A stretch of 64,000 nucleotides of DNA from Indolivaga macrotermitis (GTDB lineage: Bacteria > Bacteroidota > Bacteroidia > Bacteroidales > Dysgonomonadaceae), in assembly GCF_900128985.1 (NCBI RefSeq), contig NZ_FQUC01000003.1:268544-332543 (forward strand), in the 5' to 3' direction. Numbering within the stretch: the stretch's first letter is position 1; every line of letters begins with the position of its first letter. This document shows, piece by piece, positions 8,935 through 18,002 of the stretch. The translations under genes were made by a program, and so were the position numbers. A model generated the notes under the pieces. The model was given only the letters and a program-made list of their open reading frames with translations, was not told the origin of the DNA and searched no databases.

Positions 8935-9516
8935 ATGAAAAAGAATCGTTTTTATTTATTGATGGCATGTATATTCCTATTCACGGGAGCAGTAAACACT
9001 ATGCAGGCTCAATCTGTTTCAAAGATATTTAAATCGGCAGTTAATCATTTCTCGTCTCTGGATCTCGAAGGTACCTGGGTATACCAAGGAGCAGTCGTTC
9101 AGTTTGAATCAGACAATTTATTGAAAAAAGCGGGAGGAAAAGTCGCTGCTGCAAGTTTAGATAAAAAAATCAATGATCAATTGAACAATATTGGTTTTCA
9201 GGCGGGAGTAACAGTTTTTACATTTAATGCCGATAGTACATTTACAAATACTACAGGAGGCAAAAAGATGAGTGGTAAATATACCTATGATAGTAATACT
9301 AAATATATAACATTGAAATATCTGAACCACGTTCCTTTAAAAGCAAAATTGTCGGGATCGGGTGATAGTGTTTCATTATTGTTCGAAGCAAATGGATTCC
9401 TGTCTATGATAACATTCATAGGAGGTCATACCGGCATATCTGCCGTCAGTAGCCTGAATTCGATATTAAAATCGTATGATGGTATGATGGTGGGAATGGA
9501 GCTTAAGAAGCAATAA
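8935..9516 (+). CDS. DUF4923 family secreted protein
   Basis: A 193-residue protein with a signal peptide (cleavage near AQS at about residue 28). The body matches DUF4923 (lipocalin-like, Bacteroidota): the LEGTWVYQGAVVQFES strand, an Ala/Lys-rich helix, then FTFNADSTFTNTTGGKKMSG and KYITLKYL. This family is found widely in Bacteroidales and its function is unknown to me. It appears monocistronic, with a LytTR-like double site upstream and a strong terminator downstream. Confidence 0.82.
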   Translation: MKKNRFYLLMACIFLFTGAVNTMQAQSVSKIFKSAVNHFSSLDLEGTWVYQGAVVQFESDNLLKKAGGKVAAASLDKKINDQLNNIGFQAGVTVFTFNADSTFTNTTGGKKMSGKYTYDSNTKYITLKYLNHVPLKAKLSGSGDSVSLLFEANGFLSMITFIGGHTGISAVSSLNSILKSYDGMMVGMELKKQ

Positions 9517-9540
9517 ACAAAAGTAAAATTCTTATTATTG

Positions 9541-9578
9541 AGAAAGAATCATTGAAAGGTGGTTCTTTCTTTTTTTTA
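9541..9578 (+). terminator. terminator of the DUF4923 gene
   Basis: An 11-bp stem (9541-9551 with 9560-9570, one wobble), an 8-nt loop and a run of T residues through 9577 form a classical intrinsic terminator between convergent genes. Confidence 0.85.
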
Positions 9579-9609
9579 CGAAACTCAATAAAACGAAGAT
9601 ACTCGCAAT

Positions 9610-10710
9610 TTAAACGGTGCTTTCTATTCTTCGTATTATTTTTCGCCCTAATTCAAGAAAGGGCTTTTCGATACACCTATATGAAATAGATGACAATAGC
9701 ACAGACATAAATAATAATATGACAAACCTGATTCCAAAGTTTAGATTACTGGTGAGAAATGATCCCGAAGATTCAACAAAGTTCAATAAATTCCATTTTG
9801 CCATCCAATGTAACACGACAAAATGCATCAGGTACATACTAAAACTTATTTTTCCTAAATATCTGGTTATAGGGTTTACAAAGAGTTTTATTTCTTTGAG
9901 AGAAAGCGCATATCCCAGAAAAACAAAGGCTATTCCGTATATAACGTGATTTGAGTATAGTTCCCTTCCCGTTGTTATTTGTAATAAAGCTCCTAATGCG
10001 AACAGGACAATCACATAAGGAGAGATACTCCATTCTTTTTTAGGTACAGTGATGAGGAAAAACATGAATATACCACAAGCAAATACCGGTAACTGATTGG
10101 GCAGATAATAATATAGAAAATGTTGGTTTAAAGTTGGGTCATCAGTAAAAGGATATACTTTTAACAGATTGGTAATTACATGTTGCAGGAGTATAGTAAT
10201 CAAAATAAATATAGAAGCCTGATTCATATTCTTTATTTTCATGAATAGGAATGGAACCAAACAATAAAAGACCATTTCGACGGAAATAGTCCAGCCTCCC
10301 GGCACTACTGTATTTATCCAATAAGGATTAAATCCGTGCACAAAGAAAAATGTAGAAATAATGGATGAGCTTGTTAATTCAGGAGGTATATCAGGTGTAA
10401 GCACTCCCCAAAAATATCGTTCTATGGTAAAATATATTATTGCCAGATAGAACATTGGGGCTATACGGAAAAAACGCCGGATAAAGAATCCCCGGTAAAT
10501 ATTTGTATTCTTATCATTCCTCCGGCTTAATGAAAGGAATAGAGTAAATGCACTTACAATAAAAAAGAGTTGTACACCACGCCCGCCATTCTCCGCTATA
10601 TCATTTAGTATTGAAGGATAGATCTCATTTCCGTATCCCAGACAATGCACTAATAAAACACCTATTACAGCCCATCCTCTAAGGGCATCTATATATCCAA
10701 GTTTAAGCAT
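9610..10710 (-). CDS. acyltransferase 3 family membrane protein
   Basis: A 366-residue polytopic membrane protein of the acyltransferase 3 family (OatA/NodX/WecH type), which transfers acetyl or other acyl groups to extracytoplasmic sugars such as O-antigen, exopolysaccharide or peptidoglycan. Visible signatures are the N-terminal LGYIDALRGWAVIGVLLVH with the conserved catalytic His in helix 1, FFIVSAFTLFLSL, RGFFIRRFFRIAPMFYLA with its conserved Arg pair, and the C-terminal GKISFSMYLMHFVV. About ten membrane segments are expected. No surface-polysaccharide genes adjoin it, so its acceptor cannot be inferred. The Fpg-like gene lies 59 bp upstream in the same direction. Confidence 0.88.
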   Translation of the reverse strand: MLKLGYIDALRGWAVIGVLLVHCLGYGNEIYPSILNDIAENGGRGVQLFFIVSAFTLFLSLSRRNDKNTNIYRGFFIRRFFRIAPMFYLAIIYFTIERYFWGVLTPDIPPELTSSSIISTFFFVHGFNPYWINTVVPGGWTISVEMVFYCLVPFLFMKIKNMNQASIFILITILLQHVITNLLKVYPFTDDPTLNQHFLYYYLPNQLPVFACGIFMFFLITVPKKEWSISPYVIVLFALGALLQITTGRELYSNHVIYGIAFVFLGYALSLKEIKLFVNPITRYLGKISFSMYLMHFVVLHWMAKWNLLNFVESSGSFLTSNLNFGIRFVILLFMSVLLSSISYRCIEKPFLELGRKIIRRIESTV

Positions 10711-10769
10711 TAGTTGTTTTTTATTCTTACTAAAGAGATCAGACTTTTAAAGGGTTATGACTTGTAATA

Positions 10770-11597
10770 TCAGGTAAGTTTCTGACAACTTGGGCAATAA
10801 TAAACGGTTCCGCCCAAATATGCTTCTTTGATTATTGTATCTCCGCAATTCGGACAAGGAGATTTATATGTATTTTTCGATAAAATACATGCGTAGCCCC
10901 CTTTATTACCATAGAAATCTTTTTCAGTATCACGACCTCCTTTATCGGTCATATTTTGTAACGTAAATTTCAGGCAGTGGAACAAGTCGCTTTTCTCTAA
11001 ATCGCTGATTGTTGAGATTTTTCTCTTTGGATGTAGCCCGGCTTTGAATAGTATATCCTGTAAAACGCCATTACCCAGACCCGGAATCCGTTGTTCTGTG
11101 GCTAACAATGCTTTAATAGATAAATCTTTTGTGGTGTCCTTAAATAAGCTATTAAGGTAAATCTCGTCAAAGTGTTCATCTAGCGGAGATATTTTAGCCA
11201 GACTACCACTATAATAGGGATTATCTAAGTCTCCCTCAAATGCTAAGATACTACCGTACATCGAAACAGTGAATGCAAGAAAAGTTTTATCCTCAAATTC
11301 GATCAACAATTGATGTTTTCCCGGATGAGGCTCTATTGCAGGATAGTATTTCATATTCACACCGTCACTTATAGCGATACGGATGTTGTTGTCACAGAGC
11401 AGGCTTACGAAGGCTCCATGCCCGATAGCAGACTCTATTTGCCTTCCTACCAATAGTTTCGAATATGCTTCGGGGTTACCATGATACCATGTAAATCGAT
11501 GCGGGCTAGTCGCCAATACAACTTTAGATATAATTTTATCTAATAAAATACTTTCAGCTTGATGTGCTATTGTTGTAGATTCAGGTATTTCAAGCAT
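10770..11597 (-). CDS. Fpg/Nei-like DNA glycosylase family protein lacking Pro2
   Basis: A 275-residue protein of the formamidopyrimidine-DNA glycosylase/endonuclease VIII superfamily. It has the helix-two-turn-helix region (LLATEQRIPGLGNGVLQDIL, about 165-185) and a C-terminal zinc finger CPNC...CPSC (about 248-272). In active Fpg/Nei enzymes the mature N-terminus is Pro2, the Schiff-base nucleophile, in MPELPE or MPEGPE. Here the start is MLEIPES: Glu3 is kept but Pro2 is Leu. Related sequences with this altered start are, to my knowledge, often annotated as endonuclease VIII. Lyase activity by the standard mechanism is therefore doubtful; it may be a monofunctional glycosylase or a lesion-binding protein. 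Confidence 0.82.
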   Translation of the reverse strand: MLEIPESTTIAHQAESILLDKIISKVVLATSPHRFTWYHGNPEAYSKLLVGRQIESAIGHGAFVSLLCDNNIRIAISDGVNMKYYPAIEPHPGKHQLLIEFEDKTFLAFTVSMYGSILAFEGDLDNPYYSGSLAKISPLDEHFDEIYLNSLFKDTTKDLSIKALLATEQRIPGLGNGVLQDILFKAGLHPKRKISTISDLEKSDLFHCLKFTLQNMTDKGGRDTEKDFYGNKGGYACILSKNTYKSPCPNCGDTIIKEAYLGGTVYYCPSCQKLT

Positions 11598-11754
11598 TTG
11601 TTAGTTGTTTTAGATTTATGACAAATATAAGAAACAATGCCAAAATAATATTCCGAAAATATGCTTTAAATGAAATAATACAAACAATAGAAAGAAATGT
11701 GGTTATCTTATTAACTTTCCATTATAAAGCCAGTAAGAAGAACACATACCTTTA

Positions 11755-12408
11755 TTACAGAAATTCGATCAGATCATTATATAGAATATCCTGATCAATT
11801 ACATATCCGGCATGATCGTATCCATTCATAATTTTCAATTGTGCATTAGGTATTATTGCTGTAATATCGTGAAATAGTTGTTCTTTGAAAAGATCGTCCT
11901 CTGCTGCGACAACTAATGTCGGGTTAGAGATGCTTTTCAATGAATCTAATTCGATATTAGGCTCTTCCAGCATCAACCGGAGTAATGGATCATTTGTATT
12001 TCTGTATTCGGTTTTTAACCATTCCAGATTCTCTTCTTTAAAATCAGAGGGTTTAAGATTTACTCCCAGTAAGACAATTTTATTGAATATCGAATTATCT
12101 TGCAGAGCTATTAGTAGACTGATGATCGCACCATCGCTAAAGCCAATGATCGATGGCTTTTGTAAACCAACATTCCGGATAAAACCGATAATATCAGTAG
12201 CCATAATCTCGTACCCGAAATCAGTTGTTCTAGAACTTAATCCATGATTACGGCTATCGATAGCATATACTGTAAAGTCATTTTTCAATTTCAGGATTAA
12301 AGCATCAAAAATATGATGATCTTCGCCATTACCATGTAAAAGGATGATGGGCAGGCCATTCCCTTCTTTTGTATAATGGAGTGTAATATCATTTACTCTT
12401 ATTTCCAT
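11755..12408 (-). CDS. alpha/beta hydrolase
   Basis: A 217-residue alpha/beta-hydrolase fold protein. The oxyanion region is LLHGNGEDHHIF (about 23-34), the nucleophile elbow GFSDG holds the catalytic Ser near residue 93, the acid lies in AAEDDLF (about 168-174), and the catalytic His is in GYDHAGYV near residue 200. It is shorter than typical members (250-300), with a small cap domain. It lies 12 bp downstream of the YjjG-type phosphatase gene and is probably cotranscribed with it. The substrate is unknown. Confidence 0.82.
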   Translation of the reverse strand: MEIRVNDITLHYTKEGNGLPIILLHGNGEDHHIFDALILKLKNDFTVYAIDSRNHGLSSRTTDFGYEIMATDIIGFIRNVGLQKPSIIGFSDGAIISLLIALQDNSIFNKIVLLGVNLKPSDFKEENLEWLKTEYRNTNDPLLRLMLEEPNIELDSLKSISNPTLVVAAEDDLFKEQLFHDITAIIPNAQLKIMNGYDHAGYVIDQDILYNDLIEFL

Positions 12409-12420
12409 CTACTAGAGGTT

Positions 12421-13116
12421 TTAAAGAATACAACGAAGTTCGTCTAACGATTCTATAGTATAGCTGGGTGAGATACCATTACTGTCGGCTACCTTTTTAG
12501 GATTGAACCACACCTGGTCCATTCCTGAATTCTTTGCTCCGATAATATCCGTATTAATATTATCGCCAATCATAATACAGTCCGCTTTTGATACACCGGC
12601 TTGTTGCAATGCATAATCGAAAATGATAGGGTGGGGCTTATTCTTACCAACCTGATCGGATAATATCACTTTCTTAAAATAATGTCCGACTCCGGCATTA
12701 TGTATCTTTTTGTCTTGTACCTCTTGAAAACCATTAGAAAGTACATACATATTATATCGCGGCTGTAAATAATCCAGTATTTCTTTAGCGCCGTTAATTA
12801 TATTTTTACGGGACGAAACTCTTCCCATAAAGTCCTGATTGATATCTAAAGACTGTTCTTTGGTTATATCCGTATATCCTTCGAGGGTTTTGGAAAAACG
12901 CTCCGACATGAGATGGTCTTTTCCTATCAGATTCTGTTCGTATAAGTCCCAAAGATGAAGATTCACCGATTGGTATCTGGTATAAAAATCGTCGAATGTC
13001 GGGAAATAATTATCGTATTTATAATCGGTATAAATCTCACTTATGGCATCCTTACTGTTTTGTTGAGTATCTAAGATAGTATCGTCTAAATCGAAAAAAA
13101 TGGTTGAATATTTCAT
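12421..13116 (-). CDS. yjjG: YjjG-type HAD nucleotidase
   Basis: A 231-residue haloacid dehalogenase superfamily protein matching the noncanonical pyrimidine nucleotidase YjjG, which dephosphorylates nucleoside monophosphates including damaged pyrimidine nucleotides. Motif I is FFDLDDTILDT (nucleophile Asp and general acid Asp near residues 10-12), motif II is VLSNG, the motif III Lys is in KNKPHP, and motif IV is MIGDNINTDIIGA. The cap helices between residues 20 and 90 fit the C1 type. It is first in a two-gene unit with the alpha/beta hydrolase. Confidence 0.82.
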   Translation of the reverse strand: MKYSTIFFDLDDTILDTQQNSKDAISEIYTDYKYDNYFPTFDDFYTRYQSVNLHLWDLYEQNLIGKDHLMSERFSKTLEGYTDITKEQSLDINQDFMGRVSSRKNIINGAKEILDYLQPRYNMYVLSNGFQEVQDKKIHNAGVGHYFKKVILSDQVGKNKPHPIIFDYALQQAGVSKADCIMIGDNINTDIIGAKNSGMDQVWFNPKKVADSNGISPSYTIESLDELRCIL

Positions 13117-13179
13117 TGGTGTGAGTGTATCTGGAAAGTAAATTTTATTTATTGTGTTATACCTGTACTTTAAAAATAA

Positions 13180-13210
13180 ACACTGGTAAGGGAGTTATCC
13201 TTACCAGTGT
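13180..13210 (-). terminator. terminator of the coiled-coil lipoprotein gene
   Basis: A perfect 12-bp stem (13180-13191 with 13199-13210) and a 7-nt loop lie 28 bp past the stop codon at 13238. A T-rich tail is present on the minus strand. Confidence 0.8.
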
Positions 13211-13237
13211 CCGTATTATCTAAAAATCTTCATTTTT

Positions 13238-14110
13238 TTAGTCAACCTGAATAACTAAGAACTGTCCTAAGCTCCAGAAACGTTTATAATCGTTTATCTT
13301 TATTATAGCCTGATTATTAGCATCCTTAGCAATAGTATAACTATCCTTTGGCTGATCGGACAATACTTTTGCTTTTTTAGCATAAACAGGAATTTCTTTT
13401 ACATCACGGATATCGACTTTAATAAATATTGATTTATCAATCGATTCTTTCAAAACTTTAGTCGAAGAGAGGAATCCTCCGCTAACAACTTTTGCTTCTT
13501 TCAATTCTTTAGATGTTCCGAATATGTAGTAACCTGTATTCAGGGCTTTTTCTTGTTCCTTCAATTTATTAGCTTGCTCCACATTTTGAGCGGAAAGATC
13601 CTGAACATTGGTATTTAGCTGTTCTACAGCTCCTGTTAAGGATGCAATCTGAGCATCTCTCGTAGCTAAAGCATCACGAAGTTCGATAATTGAAGCACTG
13701 CGTTGCTCTAATTCAGCAGTTAACCGGTCTACGGTTTGTTTCAGTTGAGTAGCTTGTCCGCCTGCACCTTTCAGTTTTTTATTCAGTGCTTCGATATCAG
13801 CTTTGTTCTTTTTCAGAATATCATTGATCATCTGAAAATTCTCAGTAACCCGGGTTTTGGTATCAGAAGACATTTCTCCTTTAGCTTTGGACTGAACTGT
13901 CAGGTATTTTTCAGCTTCTTTTATTTGGTTAAAGTTGTTCTCAACTTCATTTATAATCGACATCAACTCAGAAATATCCGTCTGATCTTTGTTTGATACC
14001 TGTAATAAAGAATCTCTTTCGGCTTGCAGAGCTTTATATTCATCCGAGTTTCTCACATTACATGATGCTAAAACTCCAATACAAAGACATCCTAAAATTA
14101 CTTTTTTCAT
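13238..14110 (-). CDS. coiled-coil lipoprotein (Cbp1-like)
   Basis: I prefer the ATG at 14110 over the upstream ATG at 14146 because it gives a clean lipoprotein signal (MKKVILG...VLASC). The mature protein of about 275 residues begins with long heptad-rich helices up to roughly residue 185 (repeated Leu/Ile/Ala spacing, for example AELEQRSASIIELRDALATR). A compact C-terminal domain from YYIFGTSKELK to the end follows. The layout resembles Bacteroidales proteins annotated as Cbp1-family collagen-binding adhesins; that name comes from memory of family annotation and collagen binding cannot be inferred here. It is monocistronic with a strong terminator. Confidence 0.72.
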   Translation of the reverse strand: MKKVILGCLCIGVLASCNVRNSDEYKALQAERDSLLQVSNKDQTDISELMSIINEVENNFNQIKEAEKYLTVQSKAKGEMSSDTKTRVTENFQMINDILKKNKADIEALNKKLKGAGGQATQLKQTVDRLTAELEQRSASIIELRDALATRDAQIASLTGAVEQLNTNVQDLSAQNVEQANKLKEQEKALNTGYYIFGTSKELKEAKVVSGGFLSSTKVLKESIDKSIFIKVDIRDVKEIPVYAKKAKVLSDQPKDSYTIAKDANNQAIIKINDYKRFWSLGQFLVIQVD

Positions 14111-14222
14111 AACTATATACTTTTTTTGACTTTCTCTAATTAACATTCAATACTAGAAATAAGTTTTAAAGAACCTCAGCAAAATTAATTTTTTTTATTT
14201 AAAGCTCTTTCTTTTTTCTAAT

Positions 14223-14903
14223 TTATTGATCTTTTCCTGCAATTATTAGGACAAATTCACCTCTCGGCTCCTTTTCGGTGAAGTGATTCACCAGTTCACG
14301 CAAAGTTCCGCGAACAGTCTCTTCATGCATTTTCGATATTTCGCGGCAAGCTGCGGCTTGCCTGTCTCCGCCCAAATATTCGGCAAGTTGTGTAAATGTC
14401 TTTACAACCCTGTAAGGCGATTCGTATAACACAATGGTAGTTGTGACTTCAGCTAAAGCCTGTAAACGAGTCATACGTCCCTTCTTTTGTGGAAGGAAAC
14501 CTTCGAAGTAAAATTTGTCACAAGGTATCCCCGAGGTTACCAGTGCCGGAACGAAAGCTGTAGCTCCCGGTAAACATTCAACCTCTATCCCTGCTTTGAT
14601 ACACTCACGGCTGATAAGAAAACCCGGATCCGAAATACCGGGAGTTCCGGCGTCTGATACGAGCCCGATGTTTTCTCCGGCATTCAACCTGTCTACAATA
14701 TGGGCTATTGCTTTGTGTTCATTAAATTTATGATACGATTGCATTTTATTTACAATCTCGAAATGTTTTAACAGAAAGCTGGTTGTACGTGTATCTTCAG
14801 CCAATATCAGGTCTACTTCCTTTAACAGACGTATTGCCCTGAAAGTCATATCTTCCAGATTTCCTACGGGAGTCGGTATTATGTATAGCTTGCCTGTTGC
14901 CAT
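14223..14903 (-). CDS. rsmI: 16S rRNA (cytidine1402-2'-O)-methyltransferase
   Basis: A 226-residue RsmI, an SAM-dependent enzyme of the tetrapyrrole-methylase fold that 2'-O-methylates C1402 in the ribosomal P site. Diagnostic blocks are LYIIPTPVGNLEDMTFRAI at residues 6-24, ILAEDTRTT, LVSDAGTPGISDPG near residue 103, and FYFEGFLPQKKG. The length is slightly below many homologues (about 230-290) because the C-terminal extension is short. It is the last gene of a three-gene unit (EEP nuclease, nucleoside permease, rsmI), 12 bp after the permease stop. Confidence 0.95.
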   Translation of the reverse strand: MATGKLYIIPTPVGNLEDMTFRAIRLLKEVDLILAEDTRTTSFLLKHFEIVNKMQSYHKFNEHKAIAHIVDRLNAGENIGLVSDAGTPGISDPGFLISRECIKAGIEVECLPGATAFVPALVTSGIPCDKFYFEGFLPQKKGRMTRLQALAEVTTTIVLYESPYRVVKTFTQLAEYLGGDRQAAACREISKMHEETVRGTLRELVNHFTEKEPRGEFVLIIAGKDQ

Positions 14904-14915
14904 CCTCGATGTTTA

Positions 14916-16190
14916 TTACGCTTCTTGTGTATTGGTCTGCTTGTCGCCTGATTTTCCTTTAAACGAAAATATAAACAAGACAGCTATAACCAGAGCATAT
15001 CCGGCAAAACAATACCAGATGGTTGGCCAATCGCGGCTCAGAACCTGCCCGTTTGAAGCATATTCTGAAAAATGATCCACAACAGCACCACTGGCATAGC
15101 CTCCGATAATGGCTCCAAGTCCATTAGTCATCATAAAGAACAGACCTTGCGCACTTGCCCTTATCTTATGATCGGCTTCTTTTTCGACAAATAGCGATCC
15201 CGATATATTGAAAAAGTCGAACGCCATACCATAGACAATCATTGACAAGATAAATAATATCAGCCCGTCACCCGGGTTACCGAGTCCGAAGAGTCCGAAG
15301 CGCAATACCCAAGCCACCATACTCATTAGCATTATTGTTTTGATTCCGAACCTACGGAGTACAAATGGTATAGCGAGTATAAATAATGTTTCGGATATCT
15401 GCGATATCGATAAAAGTATTACAGAGTGTTTCACTCCGAATGAATCGGCATATTCCGGGATGTCTCTAAAACTACCTAAGAATAAATCTCCGTAGGTATT
15501 GGTTATTTGTAATGCAGCCCCCAATAACATTGAGAAGAAAAAGAATATAGCCATTCTCTTCTTTTTGAAAAGGATTAAAGCATCCAACCCGAATGACGAT
15601 AAAACGGTTTTATTTTCTGTTTTAGCAGGAGGGCATTTAGGCAATGTAAATGCATACAACCCTAAAATCAGAGCAGCACAGGCAGCAACATATAGTTGAG
15701 CGTTAGAATGCTTAAATCCGGTAAGGTCTACAGTCCACATAGCCAGAATAAAACCAACCGTACCCCAAACACGGATAGGAGGGAAGTCTTTTACTACATC
15801 CATATTTACTTTTTCCAAAGCATTATAAGATACAGTATTAGTTAACGACAGGGTGGGCATATACACCATCAGATTCAGTAACATTGCCAGGTGCATTTCC
15901 TGATAAGTGGTTGCTGTAGAAGCATACAATAAGAACACAGCACCTAATAAGTGACAAATACCATATAAACGTTCGGCATTGACCCATTTATCGGCAATGA
16001 TTCCTGTGAGTCCGGGCATAATTAAAGAGGCTATACCCATAGCCGCAAATATGGCTCCGATTTGTCCGCCTTCGAAATGAAGTTCTGCACCAAGGTAACC
16101 ACCAAGTGAGATAAGCCACGAACCCCATACAAAGAACTGTAAGAAGTTCATTATAATAAGGCGATACTTAAGGTTAACAGTATTATTCAT
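14916..16190 (-). CDS. nupG: nucleoside:H+ symporter family MFS permease
   Basis: About 424 residues with twelve predicted transmembrane helices, of the NupG/XapB nucleoside:proton symporter family within the MFS. The family start RLIIMNFLQFFVWGSWLISL, the loop GIIADKWVNAERLYGICHLL and helix 8-9 sequences are recognisable. A second ATG two codons upstream (16196) is possible. It would import nucleosides across the inner membrane and fits its position beside a secreted nuclease/phosphatase gene upstream, which could supply nucleosides. That functional link is inferred. nupG is used as a family name and the exact substrate is not shown. Confidence 0.85.
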   Translation of the reverse strand: MNNTVNLKYRLIIMNFLQFFVWGSWLISLGGYLGAELHFEGGQIGAIFAAMGIASLIMPGLTGIIADKWVNAERLYGICHLLGAVFLLYASTATTYQEMHLAMLLNLMVYMPTLSLTNTVSYNALEKVNMDVVKDFPPIRVWGTVGFILAMWTVDLTGFKHSNAQLYVAACAALILGLYAFTLPKCPPAKTENKTVLSSFGLDALILFKKKRMAIFFFFSMLLGAALQITNTYGDLFLGSFRDIPEYADSFGVKHSVILLSISQISETLFILAIPFVLRRFGIKTIMLMSMVAWVLRFGLFGLGNPGDGLILFILSMIVYGMAFDFFNISGSLFVEKEADHKIRASAQGLFFMMTNGLGAIIGGYASGAVVDHFSEYASNGQVLSRDWPTIWYCFAGYALVIAVLFIFSFKGKSGDKQTNTQEA

Positions 16191-16244
16191 AAGCAATGGT
16201 ATATTTATTATGTAATATTTTTTGAACTATGATTGAGGTGGTTC

Positions 16245-17273
16245 TTATTTTTTTCCTTTTTTGAGGTAAATAAGGGTAGGAAGGTGGTCGCTGTAACCAT
16301 TCAGAAAGTTAGTTCCCGAAAAAGTACGCAACGGATAGCCTTGGTATTTACCCGATTTTTGAAACAAATAGTCACGGCTGAAAATTTCCGATTTTATATA
16401 AGAAAGATTACTTTTACCTGTTTTCAAAAGGCTTTCGGATATAATAATCTGATCGAACAGATTCCATTCTCCTCTGTAGCATAATGTACCTTTTCCGCTT
16501 TCATGTATTTTCCATAATGTATTAAATAAACCTCCGGCTTTGACCTGGTTCATCTCTTTTTTAGCTCCCAGAGCTATGCTGGTACTTTTGTCTTTAGGGT
16601 CATCATTCATGTCACCCATGATCACAATCGCCACAGCCGGATTCGCTTTGTATATAGAATCACTGATGTGTTTACAGATACTAGCAGCCCTTTCCCTTAA
16701 AGGAGAAGAATCTTCGCCACGACGTGAAGGCCAATGGTTTACCAGTACACTGAAAGGTTCTCCTGCCAATAATCCGCTGACAACAAGGATATCGCGTGTA
16801 CGGGTTTGGCTGCTTCCGGGAATGGTGAAAGGATAAACTTTATAAGATATTACTTTAAAATATTTCGGATTGTATATAAGGCCTACATCTATACCTCTGG
16901 CATCAGGTGAGTCCTGATGTACTATCTGATAGTTAGTTTGCGAAAGTTTTGTTTTAGAGATCAGGTCTTGCATTACTTTACGGTTTTCGACCTCGGCTAC
17001 TCCTAGAATGGCAAAACCGTCTTTATTCTGTTCACGCCCCAATTGACTGATTACTTCCGCCAGATTATTCAATTTCTGCTTATATCTGTCTTCAGTCCAT
17101 TTGTATTTTCCTTCAGAGGTGAAGTCTTCATCCTGTATGGTATAATCGCGTTGGGTATCGAAAAGATTCTCTACATTGTAGAATGCGACCGGATAGATCT
17201 CATTTCCTGAAGTCTGTGCGGAAACGTGTATCGCTACACAGGCAAAAAATATCAGAAGAAGTTTTTTTATCAT
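16245..17273 (-). CDS. secreted endonuclease/exonuclease/phosphatase family protein
   Basis: A 342-residue protein with a signal peptide (LLLIFFACVAIHVSA, cleavage near residue 19) and one EEP (DNase I-like) domain. Catalytic landmarks are FYNVENLFD (Asn), GVAEVENR (metal-binding Glu), VNHWPSRRG (His), IMGDMNDDP (Asp and Asn) and YSDHLPTLIYL (Asp-His dyad). It is predicted to act in the periplasm or outside the cell on nucleic acid or phosphoesters. It starts a unit with a nucleoside permease (54 bp downstream) and rsmI, consistent with nucleic-acid scavenging. Confidence 0.85.
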   Translation of the reverse strand: MIKKLLLIFFACVAIHVSAQTSGNEIYPVAFYNVENLFDTQRDYTIQDEDFTSEGKYKWTEDRYKQKLNNLAEVISQLGREQNKDGFAILGVAEVENRKVMQDLISKTKLSQTNYQIVHQDSPDARGIDVGLIYNPKYFKVISYKVYPFTIPGSSQTRTRDILVVSGLLAGEPFSVLVNHWPSRRGEDSSPLRERAASICKHISDSIYKANPAVAIVIMGDMNDDPKDKSTSIALGAKKEMNQVKAGGLFNTLWKIHESGKGTLCYRGEWNLFDQIIISESLLKTGKSNLSYIKSEIFSRDYLFQKSGKYQGYPLRTFSGTNFLNGYSDHLPTLIYLKKGKK

Positions 17274-17690
17274 TAATTTATCATATTAAATACACCGGAC
17301 TGCAATTCTGCAATATGGATTGTACAAATTTAATAAATAAAAAACGACTATTTATGATATCTATTCATAAATAGTACAGTTGAGAAATCACGAAGTTACT
17401 AAAAAAGTCGTATAAACATCCTCAAAGAATAGAAACTCTTTAATACCCACCTTCTTTCTTGGAACGAACCCCTTGCTGAAATCACACCCCAATATAATCA
17501 ACTCGTATTTATTTATAAATAGTTATAGGAATAATATAAATAAATGAAAGTTATGGCAAAATATGGATTTGCAAATCTCGTGTCTAAACAAATCGTATAT
17601 ACTACAATACTCGACTGCACCTTAGCTGTCTATTCTTTCTTCAGGATTATAACATTTTTTTAGATATGTGTTTAAAAACACACTTTTCTT
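17274..17690. other. intergenic region between EEP gene and SusC promoter
   Basis: I see no gene in this AT-rich divergent region. A short imperfect inverted repeat (GTGTTTAAAAACAC) lies at about 17668-17681, just upstream of the SusC promoter, and could be an operator. Confidence 0.35.
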
Positions 17691-17722
17691 TTTTAGAATA
17701 AATTGATTTTATTGTAGATTTG
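17691..17722 (+). promoter_or_regulatory. promoter of the SusC/SusD pair
   Basis: The -7 box TAGATTTG at 17715-17722 is an exact TAnnTTTG match. TTTT, one mismatch to TTTG, lies 20 bp upstream at 17691-17694. The predicted start near 17728 leaves a 5' leader of about 275 nt. Confidence 0.55.
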
Positions 17723-17727
17723 CAGAG

Positions 17728-17766
17728 TTCAGCACAGTATAGACCAGTATAGATATTCGTGCTGAA
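17728..17766 (+). promoter_or_regulatory. 5' leader hairpin of the SusC mRNA
   Basis: A perfect 8-bp inverted repeat (TTCAGCAC at 17728-17735, GTGCTGAA at 17759-17766) encloses a 23-nt loop that holds the tandem AGTATAGA-CC-AGTATAGA. It coincides with the predicted 5' end of the transcript. It could be an mRNA-stabilising hairpin or a regulator site. Confidence 0.45.
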
Positions 17767-18002
17767 TAAAAAAATTAACCTATTAAATAAAATCAGTGTA
17801 CAGCATATCGATGAAACACCCCTTTTTTGTCGATTTTTTACCCTGAAAATTTTGGTCTCTAGCTTTCACTTATTACGAGTGGAATCAATAAACATTGGTT
17901 TTGCTCTATTAAAAACTTATCCCGTAATAGGGTTCTTGCATATTTATGAAAAAATCGAAGCCTGAAAATCTATTCATTAACCTTTTTAATTATTATTTTT
18001 TT

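Noticed and set aside
8705..8938. 77-codon plus-strand reading frame
   Set aside because: It contains the LytTR-like operator, has no family resemblance, and overlaps the start of the DUF4923 gene; best read as regulatory DNA.
17759..17965. 68-codon reading frame before the SusC gene
   Set aside because: It overlaps the leader hairpin and the SusC start and has no recognisable content.
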